Source: Forsythia viridissima
Lineage: Eukaryota; Streptophyta; Magnoliopsida; Lamiales; Oleaceae
DNA length: 64,000 nt
Direction: 5' to 3'
Assembly (NCBI GenBank): GCA_030279155.1
Contig: CM059046.1
Location: 27,617,295 to 27,681,294 of the forward strand
In this document: piece by piece, positions 26,801-37,900 of the stretch
How the letters are laid out: every line of letters begins with the position of its first letter
Position numbering within the stretch: the stretch's first letter is position 1
The notes under the pieces: model-generated
The model's input: the letters and a program-made list of their open reading frames with translations, nothing else
The model's database searches: none
Told to the model about the DNA's origin: nothing
Made by a program: the position numbers and the translations under genes

Positions 26801-27624
26801 CTAAAAATACTTGGCAGAGCATAAATATTTTTTAAGTTAATTAAACATATATTTTGTATCCACACATTTTGCAGAATCCACAATTTACTACTCACTTATA
26901 TCCATACATTTAATAGGATTCGCAACTTAGTATTTACCCCTTTTAACACTTTTCGCTCGTTTTAAGTATTTTATACTATCTTTCATTTATTTTTAATTCT
27001 AGGACGAGGGTATTTTGAGATATTAGTGTCGTAGGTTTTTTACTATTCTGGAGAGATGAGAGAGTATAACCTTTTTTTCTATTTCGCACAATTTCTGCAG
27101 TTGCATTATTCCATCGTTTTTCTGCAACTCTTCCCTTCTCATACTAAGCTCTTCCTCCATATGTTTCTTATCAGATGCATAAATCTTGTTGGAATCACCT
27201 TTACCCTCGAATCCGACTGCAAAAATGTTAAAATGACACGAATTCAATCTGTTAAACAATAATATTGTTGCAATTAGAGATGTAAAGTGAGTTGACACGA
27301 CGAGTCCAAAGCATCTGTCTAACTATATTTTTTTGATGCGCCATATTGAATTGACCGAGAATAAAAAGGAAGTACGAGGGGAGGATCCGGATCCGCCCAT
27401 GAAGCTAAATGTGAAAAGAAATAAATGGGACGACCGAGTATGCACTTACAAAATTTAGCAGCCCCATGCAGTGACACGGGACGAGGATTAATCAAGTGTA
27501 GAACTCCCAAAAGTGTGAGCTCATCCCCAGGGTCTAGGGATAATCCATCCATTACCACCCATTTAATTGCACTCCAATTTACATCTAGGGATGTTAAGAT
27601 CATCACTACTTTCTGTGCACCCAT
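17828..27624 (-). CDS. Receptor-like cytoplasmic kinase with N-terminal UspA-like domain, 'inactive protein kinase' family
   Basis: Nine exons, in coding order: 27624-27450 (ATG), 27216-27071, 24968-24871, 24214-24045, 22333-21653, 21416-21268, 20459-20241, 19711-19562, 17953-17828 (TAA), giving 637 residues. Residues about 1-140 form a universal-stress-protein-like domain (MGAQKVVMILTSLD..., ending GATWIILDR). A low-complexity linker carries a CxxC pair near 309-312. The kinase domain follows: glycine loop GGFGFVFKG at about 346, ATP lysine in IAVK at about 365, HRDMRPGN at 456-463, DFG at 476-478, APE near 504. Arginine replaces the usual catalytic-loop lysine of HRDxKxxN, which is why relatives are annotated as inactive kinases; the aspartates remain, so residual activity is open. 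No membrane segment is seen. The start is the first ATG with an open frame; an AG just upstream (GCAGATTGTGACAATG) could mark a 5'-UTR intron. Introns are crowded with MITEs. Confidence 0.9.
18789..19025. repeat. Long near-perfect hairpin in the last kinase intron
   Basis: The left arm 18789-18896 (108 nt) and right arm 18917-19025 (109 nt) are reverse complements with roughly six differences, separated by a 20-nt loop (18897-18916). It lies in the kinase intron between 17953 and 19562, so the primary transcript would fold into about 108 bp of double-stranded RNA. No target-site duplication or transposon terminus was recognised. Confidence 0.9.
20558..20703. mobile_element. 146-bp foldback MITE with exact 9-bp target duplication
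   Basis: The two halves are almost complete inverted repeats starting GGGTAAATTGC and ending GCAATTTACCC. AAAGTACTT occurs directly on both sides (20549-20557 and 20704-20712), an exact 9-bp duplication as made by Mutator-like transposases. It lies in the kinase intron just upstream of the exon encoding the DFG motif. The near-perfect symmetry suggests a recent insertion. Confidence 0.93.
23331..23408. repeat. Three-copy 26-bp tandem repeat
   Basis: Unit AAGAAAGCTGGATCAAAATT plus TTGATTG repeats three times with one or two changes. It lies in the kinase intron 22334-24044. No function is visible. Confidence 0.85.
23951..24132 (-). repeat. 99-bp tandem duplication spanning the 3' end of kinase exon 4
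   Basis: Two copies, offset by 99 bases (33 codons), both encode a YDEMIP-x-YSWEELSPS stretch on the minus strand. The upstream copy contains the donor used in the model, GTAAGT at 24044. At the equivalent place in the downstream copy the GT has become TT, and the copy is read through to a stop at 23938. Only the upstream donor keeps frame with exon 5. Confidence 0.85.
25280..25313. repeat. Poly-C tract
   Basis: An uninterrupted run of 19 C (25287-25305) sits inside a C-rich stretch in the second kinase intron. Such tracts are prone to length error, so the exact count may be a sequencing artefact. Confidence 0.9.
25651..26086. mobile_element. Decayed MITE of the AGCATCTCCAATGCA family
   Basis: The left end (ACCATCTCAAATGCACTCCA) and right end (GCATTGGAGATGCTCTA) form an imperfect inverted repeat matching the termini of the element at 15669-15999. 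A second internal GCATTGGAGATG at about 26001 suggests rearrangement. No clear target duplication was seen. It lies in the second kinase intron. Confidence 0.6.
26203..26397. repeat. Three-copy degenerate repeat of about 65 bp
   Basis: Units start with TAGATTGA at 26203, 26268 and 26332 and share an (A/C)GAATTTGGAGATGATT-like core. They abut the MITE at 25651-26086 inside the second kinase intron. An open frame across it on the minus strand is low-complexity and judged chance. Confidence 0.7.
26618..26797. mobile_element. 180-bp foldback element with nested palindromes and 10-bp target duplication
   Basis: TTACTAAAAA flanks both sides (26608-26617 and 26798-26807). The ends pair imperfectly: GGATTCTGATCTCCTG against the complement of CAGCAGATCAAGACTC. 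Inward, each arm contains its own palindrome GCCCACATGCTGA...TCAGCATGTGGGC, and the centre pairs TTGATGCAAAAAG with CTTTTTGCATCAA. Transcribed, it would form a branched, cruciform-like hairpin. It is GC-richer than its surroundings. Confidence 0.88.
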
Positions 27625-28307
27625 TGTCACAATCTGCAATTTTATTTAAACAAAAACTTAATAATAAGCCTCTTTATAATACAAAGTACGATAAAATATT
27701 CAAACGAAATTCCGTTATGTCACCGGGGGCATCCTTCCCCGATCGGGAACCCTTTGGAGAGTCGTTGTTTATCTAAAACACTATCGAGAAGACAAAAGTA
27801 GGAGTCGAGAAAATCAACAAAAAGTATACTTGCCATTATTTGTTAGAAACTGAATCTGGAGAAGAAATGGTGGGAGATTCTAATCAGAGTGTATATTCAT
27901 TGCTAGTTTCTGTGTGGAAGCCACAAACATAGGTAAATTCTATGATATTTTAAAGCCTGTCCATCGCTGGTATTAATTTTTATATTAAAAAAAATGAATT
28001 GATTAAACCGAAGAAATATTTTGTTGGTTATTGAATATTAAATCCTTTTATGCTTATTTTAATTTATAAAAATTGAATCTTTTTTGCCAGTATTCTGTTT
28101 GTTTATTGTAATGTAAATTAATGTCATAGGACAATGCAAAAAATAGTTGTTAATTTGTATAATTTTGAAATGCACATTCATGAATTAATCTCAACCATTC
28201 AAGAAATCATCATGGTTTCAAGATCAAACTTTTTTAAAGTATAAATCAATACGAAGAGTGTATTTATTTATTATGGCATAATTAAGGTTTGGTACATTGT
28301 ATCGGGA

Positions 28308-28468
28308 CAGGGGCGGATACAAGGGTCTTCTCGTCTTGGAATCTTCATTGGCCAAAGTATCGGGAAAAAATTAAAATGAAAAAACAAATTTTTATATGAA
28401 ATTTTTATGTTTTTTAATATATTAGTTCGGTTAAAAAAAAAAAAAAAATTCGTTTGGATCCATCCTTG
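28308..28468. mobile_element. hAT-like MITE
   Basis: The left end CAGGGGCGGATACAAGG resembles the complement of the right end (CAAGGATGGATCCAAA), the typical CAGGGGCGGA-type hAT terminus. TATCGGGA (28300-28307) and TATCGAGA (28469-28476) flank it, an 8-bp duplication with one mismatch. It is 161 bp and non-coding. Confidence 0.75.
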
Positions 28469-28675
28469 TATCGAGACCAATAACCATCGTATAATTCGAT
28501 ACAGCATGTAAAATGATGGAGCGATAAAGAAACAGTGAACAATTGATAACAAATCAATCACTCGTCTATTCAAACAAATACTAAGAATTTGATAGATAAA
28601 TTGTGAAGAACTCTCAATGCGACTAAAATATGATTTGTCGGGAAAGTAAACAAGTGTCCATTTTACCCTCTAAAC

Positions 28676-29917
28676 TGTTGGGAATTTGCCTCAAATGCCA
28701 GAAGTAAAAGGATCTCGATTGTAAATAAACAAGGGATTGAGAAGATTTGGATTTGAAAGCTGTAAGTACGATATGTCTCTGTCTAGTGGAAAATTTTCTT
28801 ACAAATATTTATGGAATATCTGTTGTAAATGACAGTTGTATCAAACAAAGACCCCCTTAAGTCAGTCATTCTTGAAAGAACAATTTCATTCTTTGCGAAT
28901 GAATACAAGTACGAAAATTTCAAATCACTTGAGTGTTCTAAATGGGATCGTTTTTAAACTGGAGGCTATTGGAGTTTAAATTGATGTTGAGAATAAAGCG
29001 TTAAGACTTATCTGATCTATTTCATCCTCATATGAACACATCAAGCCAATTTTGATGTATGGGAAAGAAACTGTAAATTTTGCAGAAGTTATAAATAAAT
29101 TGATTTATGAAGAAAGAATATCAACATTTCATCTGAAAACTCGTTACCTGTTGCTGAAAATGGAAGAAAAATAAATTCATGAAAAGGAAAGTACCTTGTT
29201 GGAACTGTGGAGAATATTGTCACGCAAGGAAAAATTATTTAAAATGTGGAGCAGGCTTGGCTAACTGTTCGAACTTAGATATGGACAGTCTATCTCTTTA
29301 TAGGAGACGACAATGTCGCTTGAATTTGATATTTACATCCTCATGGCATACACTAGTTGTCATGATAGATGATGTGTTACTATTAGTGAGTCCACGTGTT
29401 TGCATATGGACATTGTCTTGACATTAATGCGATGTTTGTGGTGGAATTAATGTCTATGGCTGATGAACTTCCAAGTAAGTCAAGCAAGAGAGTTGCAAAA
29501 TAATTTTTCAGCAAATTTATTCGACATGAACTTATGAAATTCTTAGAATTAGTTATTTCTAAGTGATTATACTTATATGTTTGAATATATTAATTCTCTA
29601 TTTTGAAATTGTCAAAGTTTATCGATTTTTTTTTTCTCTCAAAGTATCATGATCAAGAACTATAGAAAAGATGCCAAAAGTTTTGACTTATTTTCGACAT
29701 GGTGGAGATTGTTGGGAATTTGCCTCAAATGCCAAAAGTGAAAGGCCGTTGATTGTAAATAAACAAGGGTGGAGATTATTTTACCTTTTGTTTGCAATTG
29801 TGCGCGTGCTTTTATTACTATCTGGAAGAAAAAGATGTTAAAAATCTATTTTGGTGTTGGAAAAGAAAGGTGATCTATATCTATATAAGAATAGATCTCA
29901 ATTCCTAACAAACAATA
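28676..29917 (+). mobile_element. Deleted Copia-type LTR retrotransposon with gag remnant
   Basis: Matching LTR beginnings TGTTGGGAATTTGCCTCAAA occur at 28676 and 29710. The second is preceded by a purine tract GGTGGAGA (29701-29708), the expected polypurine tract. Between them, degraded gag is readable: a SSSYEHIKPILMYGK-like stretch near 29020-29070 and a zinc knuckle CWNCGEYCHARKN at 29197-29235 whose last cysteine is lost. Integrase, reverse transcriptase and RNase H are absent. The 3' LTR end could not be fixed; 29917 is approximate. Confidence 0.75.
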
Positions 29918-31208
29918 TTGAAATCTAGTCAAAATCTCATTGGTTCAAAGACTCAATTATTACTCAGAAAGGTACCTCCCGTCTATAATTTATATTTTCT
30001 ATTAATGTCATTTATCGAAACTGGGTCAAAGTCAATCTTGGACGGACAAAATTCATCATCGAGCCTTTTAGGCCTTGGGATGATCCCTATGATCAATGAA
30101 TTTTCACTCTTTTATACAGTGCATCATTAAATTAACACAATCGACACTCAATTGTCAATACACCAAAAAACAAGTGCTATATATTGTATAATACTACATT
30201 TTAACTTTAACTAATGACACTATTTTATATATTTTCAAAGTATTGACCAATTAAGTAATTAATCAATAAGCTTTTCATTAACCATATAATCAGTGCTAAT
30301 TACGCAAACATTGATAATCTTGGGAGGTGAAGCAATGTTGATAATAACTAGCACAAACGATAAAGAAAAGAATCCAACAACTAAAGCTTTCAGCCTATTG
30401 GTTTCACATTTGTGATACTGGTTGTGAGAATCTCCAAGTTCGTGATGACGGCTTAGATACTGACCTGTAAAACAATACTCATCTAATAATAGTGTAGAAT
30501 TATATAAAGAGACGGTTCGATACTCAAGTGATTAATAGGGTTGTTGAAGAAAATTTAAATAAATTAATTCGACTTAATTTAAGCGATAAATGAAATACTT
30601 AGAAAAGGGATTCCACCATCTTTATGAGGAGAGCGACTTTTCTATTACCTAAAGATTAAAAAGTCTTAGTTATCCGTCTTGCTCCGTAAAATCTTTGACA
30701 TATTTGATAAGTTAAGTTCGACAATATTAATATAATTCAAAAATATAAACAAATAAAAAATTTAAATTTTGTTTATAGTTACGAACTGTATCGTGCCTAA
30801 TGTTATAACTTGACATGCAATCTATGAGTACATGCATGGATTATAGAAGTGAGCGGTTTATTAATTTTTCAATAAAAATAGAAGTGTCAAAATAGATCGG
30901 ACCGTCCAAACATAGTGACCCCAACCCTTAAAAGTAGGTCTGCGTGCCAGCCCGTGGCATGGCCTGCCTAGCTACATTAAATGTATAGTATGCAACCTGC
31001 TTATCAAATTTGGAGATTTGCATTTATTTTCTTAAAAAATATCTATAATTTTTTTGAAAAATTACCAAAATGACCCGACTATGCTGAGCCCACTTTTAAA
31101 CTGGTCAAGCCGAGCTGCACTAGCTAGTTTGACATCCTTAATTCAAATAAGTTGCATTGTATCACATAGCAATTTTGACCAACTTTTTGTATATATTTAT
31201 GGGTAAAG

Positions 31209-31367
31209 TGCTTGTTTGTTTGGTAGAGTTTAAAAGTAGTTTTTTAGGAGATTTTAAAAAAAAAAGTTAGTGAAATATATGGTTAATAAATTGATAAAAA
31301 ATTTGGATCCCATATGATTGAAAATAACTTTGAAATTTAAAAAAAAAAAAAAACTCAACCAAACATG
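31209..31367. mobile_element. Possible Tourist-like MITE
   Basis: Starts with TGCTTGTTTGTTTGGTAGAGTT and ends with AACTCAACCAAACATG, an imperfect inverted repeat of the GTTTGG type. It is about 160 bp, AT-rich and non-coding. No target duplication was confirmed. Confidence 0.5.
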
Positions 31368-31458
31368 TTCAAAATATGCTAAAAGAGTAATTGATTAGTC
31401 CATTTGATCATTGAAAGGGAAGGGGGAGAGTTGCATAAGTCGAAAACTCCAATACTAA

Positions 31459-31874
31459 GGGCATCTTCAATGCATTATATGGTTTGCTATCTAGATGGTA
31501 CAAAGTTGGAAGACTTTCGATCTACGTAGCATTAATGTCTAACGAATAAACATTCAAGTTCAAATTTGATTTCCAATACATTTTATGGATTACTATCTAT
31601 GTGTATTTTATTTTTTTTTTAAAAAATCAGAATTACATTTAAATATGCATAGAACTTTTAAATATACATAAAAAAATCTAAATTTTACTGTCATAATGTT
31701 TAACGGAGCTTTTGAATTTAGACGAAACTCTAGACATTGTTTATTTTTTCTCGCCATGTTAGCTTGACATAGTCATTGACAATTTGTATTGAAGAAGAAT
31801 TTTCTTAGACATTGTCTATTTTGTTTTTGTTGCAAAAAATATATAGCAATCTACGTTTGCATTAGAAATACTCT
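31459..31874. mobile_element. Degenerate MITE of the AGCATCTCCAATGCA family
   Basis: Left GGCATCTTCAATGCAT and right GCATTAGAAATACTCT are degenerate versions of the termini at 15669-15999. Internal text similar to that element (CTATCTAGATGG, GACGAAACTCTAGA) supports kinship. Confidence 0.5.
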
Positions 31875-33959
31875 AAGTTAATAAAGTTGGAAAAAAGTCC
31901 AAGTAAATAGTGAGTACTAATTTAATAGTATGTGATTGTCAGTACTTATATGTTGATTCAACATCATTTCATTCATACATTTCTCAGGAGTTACAATTTT
32001 TATCTACTTTTCGTCCACACATTTCGTAAAATCTAGAATTGTAATAGTAATCATGGTTGATGTGATCTTAAGATGTGTGCCAATTAAAGGTACACTTTAT
32101 GTTCTTATTGGATGGTGCGAGTGATGTCAGATCCACTTGGGATGCTTACATCATATTTGAGTCGTTGCTATCTTAGGACTTCTAGTTAGTTTGCAGCGAA
32201 GTGTTGGCTATTTAACGGTAAACGTGAAGATTGTTGATGCTTGATGTTTCTTTTCGAGAAAGAAATGTAAATACGTCCGAAGTCTGCAATGAGATGGGAG
32301 GTTGGTATTTTTATTATTTAATCATTGTGGAATGAATAATGCTATGTAGTACCAATTTACGTGACACCAAACCCTACTATTTTATTGTCTAATGAACAAA
32401 AATACATTTCATTTTATTGAATAATGAAACGGTGAGTCAAGTTCTAAGCACCATGTGCTACATAGAATTACTCTGGCAAATTGCTCCTTCCTCATCAAAT
32501 AGTCCAAGGTCGCTAGTCCAAGGTCGCCCCAGTTCAAATGTGGTGTAGAAGGATAAGGGCGGCATTCCAGGGTTGATTTGAGGCTGAGGGAGCGTGTGGA
32601 CATTTGAATATGGTAGTGCGCGTTGCCCGAAATCTTTATGGTTAAGCCATGCGTGCTTGGGATATAACTTATGGAGCATGTTTGGGTGGAGTTGAAAGTT
32701 GTTGTTCCCTCAATACATTTTTGACACCTTGACACCTCATCTCTTCTTAGTAAATGAGAAGATGACAACATATTTTTTGACACTCTTGCACATTACACAT
32801 TAGCTTCTTCTTATTTATTAAAAATAAGTTATATACTGAAGTGTTCAAAATGTATTAGAGGACAACAAGCTCGGAACAGCACATCTGAGCTGATTTGAAT
32901 AGTTCATTTTTATGACACAAATGTTGCCTTGATCTTTCATCTAACTTTTTTTCTATCTTTAAAATTCACTGATGTACCTTAAATTTTTAAATCAGGAGCT
33001 AAGTTCCAAGTTTTGTTGCCAAATCACCTCAATCTTAATTGTGTCTTTCCAAAAGAAAGCATCTTGAAACATCGTAAAATCTAGTCATATATTTAGTATT
33101 TGGTTATATATCCAAGGTTTGTTTAATTTTATTTAACACCTTCTAATAGGAGCACGTGGAAACATTGTCTAAATTTTTGTTGGCCTCCTCCTCGTGATTT
33201 TCTCTACTAATAATAAACAGTATTATTCTATGAAAAATGACATCTCTCGACTCAATTATAGTGTTTACTTTGATTTTCTATTCTACACTCGAATTTGTTG
33301 CAATTGAATCTCGTCAATTTTATAATGTCTACATCAAACTCCTAAAAGGAATATACCTCGCCGGCTTCAAATTAAAAGGCTACACTTGTGCTTGAATATT
33401 GTTGGAAATTTTGTGCATTGTGTGTTACGGTGTTTTTTTCTTAAAACGAAATTTACTCTTTCAAAAGTTTATTTTGATGTAAAAAGTGTTATAGAGTAAA
33501 ATTGAAATTTTATTTAAATTTCTAATAAACTCGCCAATAGTAATAAAATCAGTCACTAGTAAATATTAAGAAACGGACATAATACTAAAAATGAAATTCC
33601 TAGTTTTAGGCTAACATTTGAAAAATCCTCGTAAAGACTCTTTAAATATTACAATAATTTTATGTTCCACTTATAAGTTATAAGCAGTTGAGCCTATTCT
33701 CCCTCTTGTGTTGTATCAAAACTGTTCAACCCTTTTCCCCATTTTCACCTATGATGAATTCATGAAAAGGAACGTTGAAAATAATTCAAGTTTGATAAAA
33801 AATAATATCGATAAGCAGCAAATCATACAGAATATGTCAATAAAAATAATATTTAACCAACTTATAAATACTTATAAGTACTAACAAACATACTCTAAAA
33901 TGAGAAACTTCTCTTATGGATTCATACAAAACCAACAATTTCCAAAATAATACATTTTT

Positions 33960-34310
33960 TTCCTGCATTAAAGATTCCAACCTCTGTTTATTATCATATT
34001 TATGTCCTTGATTTTTATTTTTATTTTTGTTTTGGTCACGTTCTTATCTTCAACATTTAATTAATTAGCACATCATGTTCTTAATTAGGGTTTATATCCA
34101 AATATTCTGTTAACGTGATTTGAAATGAGGTTCAAATATTCTATCGCATTTTTGTAGTTTTTTTTTTTTTAAATATGAAAGACAAATAATTTTTTTATGC
34201 ACTCATAATAATGGACAATTTGGACGATACCATTATCAGGGACAAAATGTGTAAATTAATAAAAGGTCGAAAATAAAAATACAACAAAAAAAAATTGAGT
34301 TTATGAATGC
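33960..34310. mobile_element. Family X element, partial copy 2
   Basis: Contains ATTAATTAGCACATCATGTT, a GATTTGAAATGAGG block, then ACAAATAATTTTTT, in the same order as the copy at 34371-34825 just to its right. The outer termini are not clear, so limits are approximate. Confidence 0.5.
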
Positions 34311-34370
34311 GATATTAAGCAAAACAATTAATGCAATTAATAAGTAGTTCGACAAATGAGAAAAAAACGT

Positions 34371-34825
34371 GGTTATATTGACACCACAGTTTTATTTGTC
34401 CACATTTTAATTGTACTTAAAGTTTTCAACTTTTGTTCATTATAGTATTTATGTTATTTTTTTTGTCGAATTCTTATCTTCAATTTCTATTAATTAGCAC
34501 ATCTCATCCTTAACAATGATTTTTGTCAAAATGTTCTGTTTGTATGATTTGAAATGAGAAAAAAATATTTTGTCACGTATTTGTATTTATTATTATTTTT
34601 TAAAAATATGGTAGACAAATAAGTCATTTTATATTTTTTTACAAAATTTTGGACGAAAATTATTATTGGTGACAAAATATGCTAATTAAAGAAAAATTGA
34701 AAATAAGAATGTGACAAAAAAAAAAAGAATAAGAGTTCGAATATAAGAATGAGCAAAGATTAAAATTTTTAAGTATAATTAAAATGTATGATAATAAATA
34801 AAAAGTGTGGAGCAAATATAATTTC
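34371..34825. mobile_element. AT-rich dispersed TIR element (family X), copy 1
   Basis: Termini GGTTATATTGACACCACA and the complement of TGTGGAGCAAATATAATT bound about 455 bases. Characteristic inner landmarks are ATTAATTAGCACAT, then TGATTTTTGTC and GACAAATAAGT. The same landmarks recur at 33960-34310, 46970-47380 and 48085-48565, defining a four-copy family in this window. It is non-coding. Confidence 0.65.
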
Positions 34826-34978
34826 GAACAATAAAATTGGTGACCCTTGCATTCCCCCCCAAAAATTACATCCTTCCAAATTTACCCTGAAACCAAAAGT
34901 TTGAACCAAAAACGTTTATCTTCAAGTTTTTACTCCAAGAATTCACCATTGGCACCGAATCTCCTCTCTTACACTCTC

Positions 34979-37900
34979 ATGTCATCCACGCTGAGGTTTC
35001 CATTATCCTTGTCTATTATCAATTATGCCCCTCCTCCACCTCCTCCTCACCTGGTATAAATCTTCCGCGCTTTAATTTTTGTCAGCAATTCGAAAAAATG
35101 CGATTTATTGCATACCTGAAGTAAGAGTTAATGAATATAATTTGCTTTTTTATTGTTGGTGAAAGGCAAGCACTCGATTATGCAGAATGCTAAACGTGCA
35201 ATTCTTTGCGAAAAAGCACGTGCCTCGGCTATGCACTGTTAGTACCAACAACAGTGTGAGTTTTTCTTTTCCTTTTTTGTTAATTGGATTTTGACTTGTC
35301 TGTTTGTTTCTTTGTGTTTAGGTTTACTTTATGTTATTTTGAAATGTCAATAATTAAGTCTTGTATATGAAAATTGAAATGAACATTTAATATTGTTGTG
35401 TAGAATGTTGTGTAACTGCACGGACGCTCTCGAAATTGTAAATTGGCTGCATTTTATTCTAGAAAAATAGGCGTTCGATTTTCCAATGTTCTGCCTTTTT
35501 CACCGATCAGTAATTATATGGAGTCTCCATTGCCATTTAAATCTTGAAATGTCTAGAATGGTTTGTATGATGTTATTTTGCTGAAGAAGTTACGCAGGGT
35601 CTTAACATTTCTCCTGTAAGATAGAAAATACTTAGGCTCTGCTTGGGAGTTTTGGAGTAGCGGTTATCAGCGTTTTTTAAAGTACCGGTTTTGAGTGTTT
35701 ATGAGCGGTCCGGTTTTGAGTGGTTTTTAGTAGCGGTTTTAGAAACAGTCCAACCCATACTTGGGAGTTTATTATCCAGCGGTTCTGAAAGTGTTTTAAA
35801 ACAATCAAATTACATATATACCCATATATAGATAACAAAGAAGATCTATGTAATAATATGGTATTTTGAAATTTTTCTCTCCACTTTTTTTTTTCTATCT
35901 TATTTTTTTCTCATAATCAAAATTGTATTAATAAATTTATATTATTGAATCAAGTTAATAAAATTCCTTGTGATCATGAACCAACTTCTCAATTTTTTTC
36001 ATTTTTAATTCATGACCCAATTATTATACATTAACTAAAAACTATAATCCTTGTTTCTTTCATTGTTGGAGCAACGATAATTTAACTAAAATAATTTATA
36101 AATCAATTCAAACTTATAACAAATATAATTTTTTAGTCCCACAATGAAAAACACAAAATAAAAATTCATGCAGTAATGGATCATCGCTCATAAGTATCAA
36201 ATATTCACCTAGTAAGTGCAATAAATAAAGGGGAGTTGAAATGTCTTTTTTTTGTAGAAGAGTCTGTGTCTAGTTTGTTGGTGGGGGGAGTTGAAATGTC
36301 TTTTTTTTCATTGCAGATTTAAATTGTTTAAGGAGGGTAAAGTTGGAACAAATTTTAAAGAACGGCCAAAAACCGCCGATTTGAGGGGTTGAGAAGTATA
36401 CCTAAAATTACACTACAGGGTTTTTGGGTGGTTTTTAAACCTCCCAAAACCGATGCTCTAAAAAACTAACAATCATGGGTTGTCCCAACCCCTCATAAAC
36501 GGTGCCATTCAAAACCAGTCAAAACCGGTGGAAAAAAAACTCCCAAGCAGAGCCTTAGGGTCTTTTGCTGAAGAAGTTCGCAGGGTCTGAACATTTAATA
36601 TTGTTGGGAGTTTTTTTTTTCCACCGGTTTTGACTGGTTTTGGGTGGTACCGTTAATGAAAGGTTGAGAAAATCGGTGCTTGTTAGTTTTTTGGAGCACC
36701 GGTTTTTGGTGGTTGGGCGGTTTAAAAAACCGCCCAAACCGGTATAGTGTAATTTGAAGCGTATCTCCCAATCCTCCAAATCGGTGGTCTTTGGCCGTTC
36801 TTCAAAATTTCTTCTAATTTTACCATTTTCAAACAATTATTTTCAAAACTATCCTAAACTTAATATTTGTAAAAATAAAAGAACATATACAAAAGAAAAA
36901 AACACATGTAAGAACATAAATTTAATTTTATATTTTCAGTAATGAGTGGATATATAAATTTTTTAAAATATAATTTAATTTTTTTTTTTAATATATGGGC
37001 ATATATGTAACTTGATTCTCTTGTGAAACTTTTAGAATGGCTAGATAATAAACTCCCAAGCATGAGTTGGATCATTTAAAAAAACACTACTAAAAACCAC
37101 CCAAAACCGCTCCATTCATAAACGCCCAAAACCGGTACTTTAAAAAACCCTCATAGCCGGTACTTTAATTGTTTGATTCGTTTGTCTCGTTCTGTGGCTG
37201 ACCGTTCCTACTGTTAGCGTTTCTAGCACGGGTTTCCATTACCTTAGTTAACATGTAAACGTGAAACAATCAATCATTGAAAGCACTAAACTTGGCAAAA
37301 GATTAGCATACTTTATTTCATAAATCTTGATAACTTGTATAAAAGAAAAGGATTGCTTGGCATAAGAGTCCAAAACTTAGAATATAAAAATCATAAATAA
37401 AATAGCTTTCTAGTCATCTAAAAATTCTCTCATTCGTTCTCATTGTGTCTTGCTTCTTGATTATCTTCGTGCTTTGGCTCACGTGCTTCCTTGGGGTATG
37501 GTGTGGGGTTGTGCTCAAGGCTTCTTCTGAGTCTTCATCAGGGTCTTCCTCAATGATATTACCACTATTGTCAACTGAGGGCACCACTGTAAAATCTAGC
37601 TCATAACCCAAAGGTCTTTCAATTTGCTTATTGCCGCTAATTAACCATTTCTCCCTCAAACACGCCATTAACAAGGTGGGGGATGTCTGATAATCGAACA
37701 TCTGTTCAATCTCATCCATAAACTGTTTCCAGTAAGGGCTAAGTGTCTTATGGAGGTGATAAACTATTTCATCTTTATGAAAGTTATGCCCATTTCTCTC
37801 GGCTTCTCTTATCATTTTGTCTATTGTGTTCAAGTGTTCTAGTAGGTTATGGTTCGGATTCTTCACATATGTCTTGTGTAATTTCAAGAACATCTCATGT

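Larger units (their letters stand above)
27625..34978. other. Intergenic DNA between divergent kinase and membrane-protein genes
   Basis: Should hold both promoters. It contains the hAT-like MITE, the Copia remnant and further MITEs listed separately. No gene was recognised elsewhere: 29920-31200 is featureless AT-rich DNA. An open stretch at 32409-32783 (minus) encodes nothing recognisable and contains a small direct repeat (TAGTCCAAGGTCGC twice near 32501-32527). Confidence 0.75.

Noticed and set aside
32409..32783. 124-codon open frame on the minus strand
   Set aside because: No recognisable domain, no splice context and a small direct repeat inside; likely chance in AT-rich DNA.
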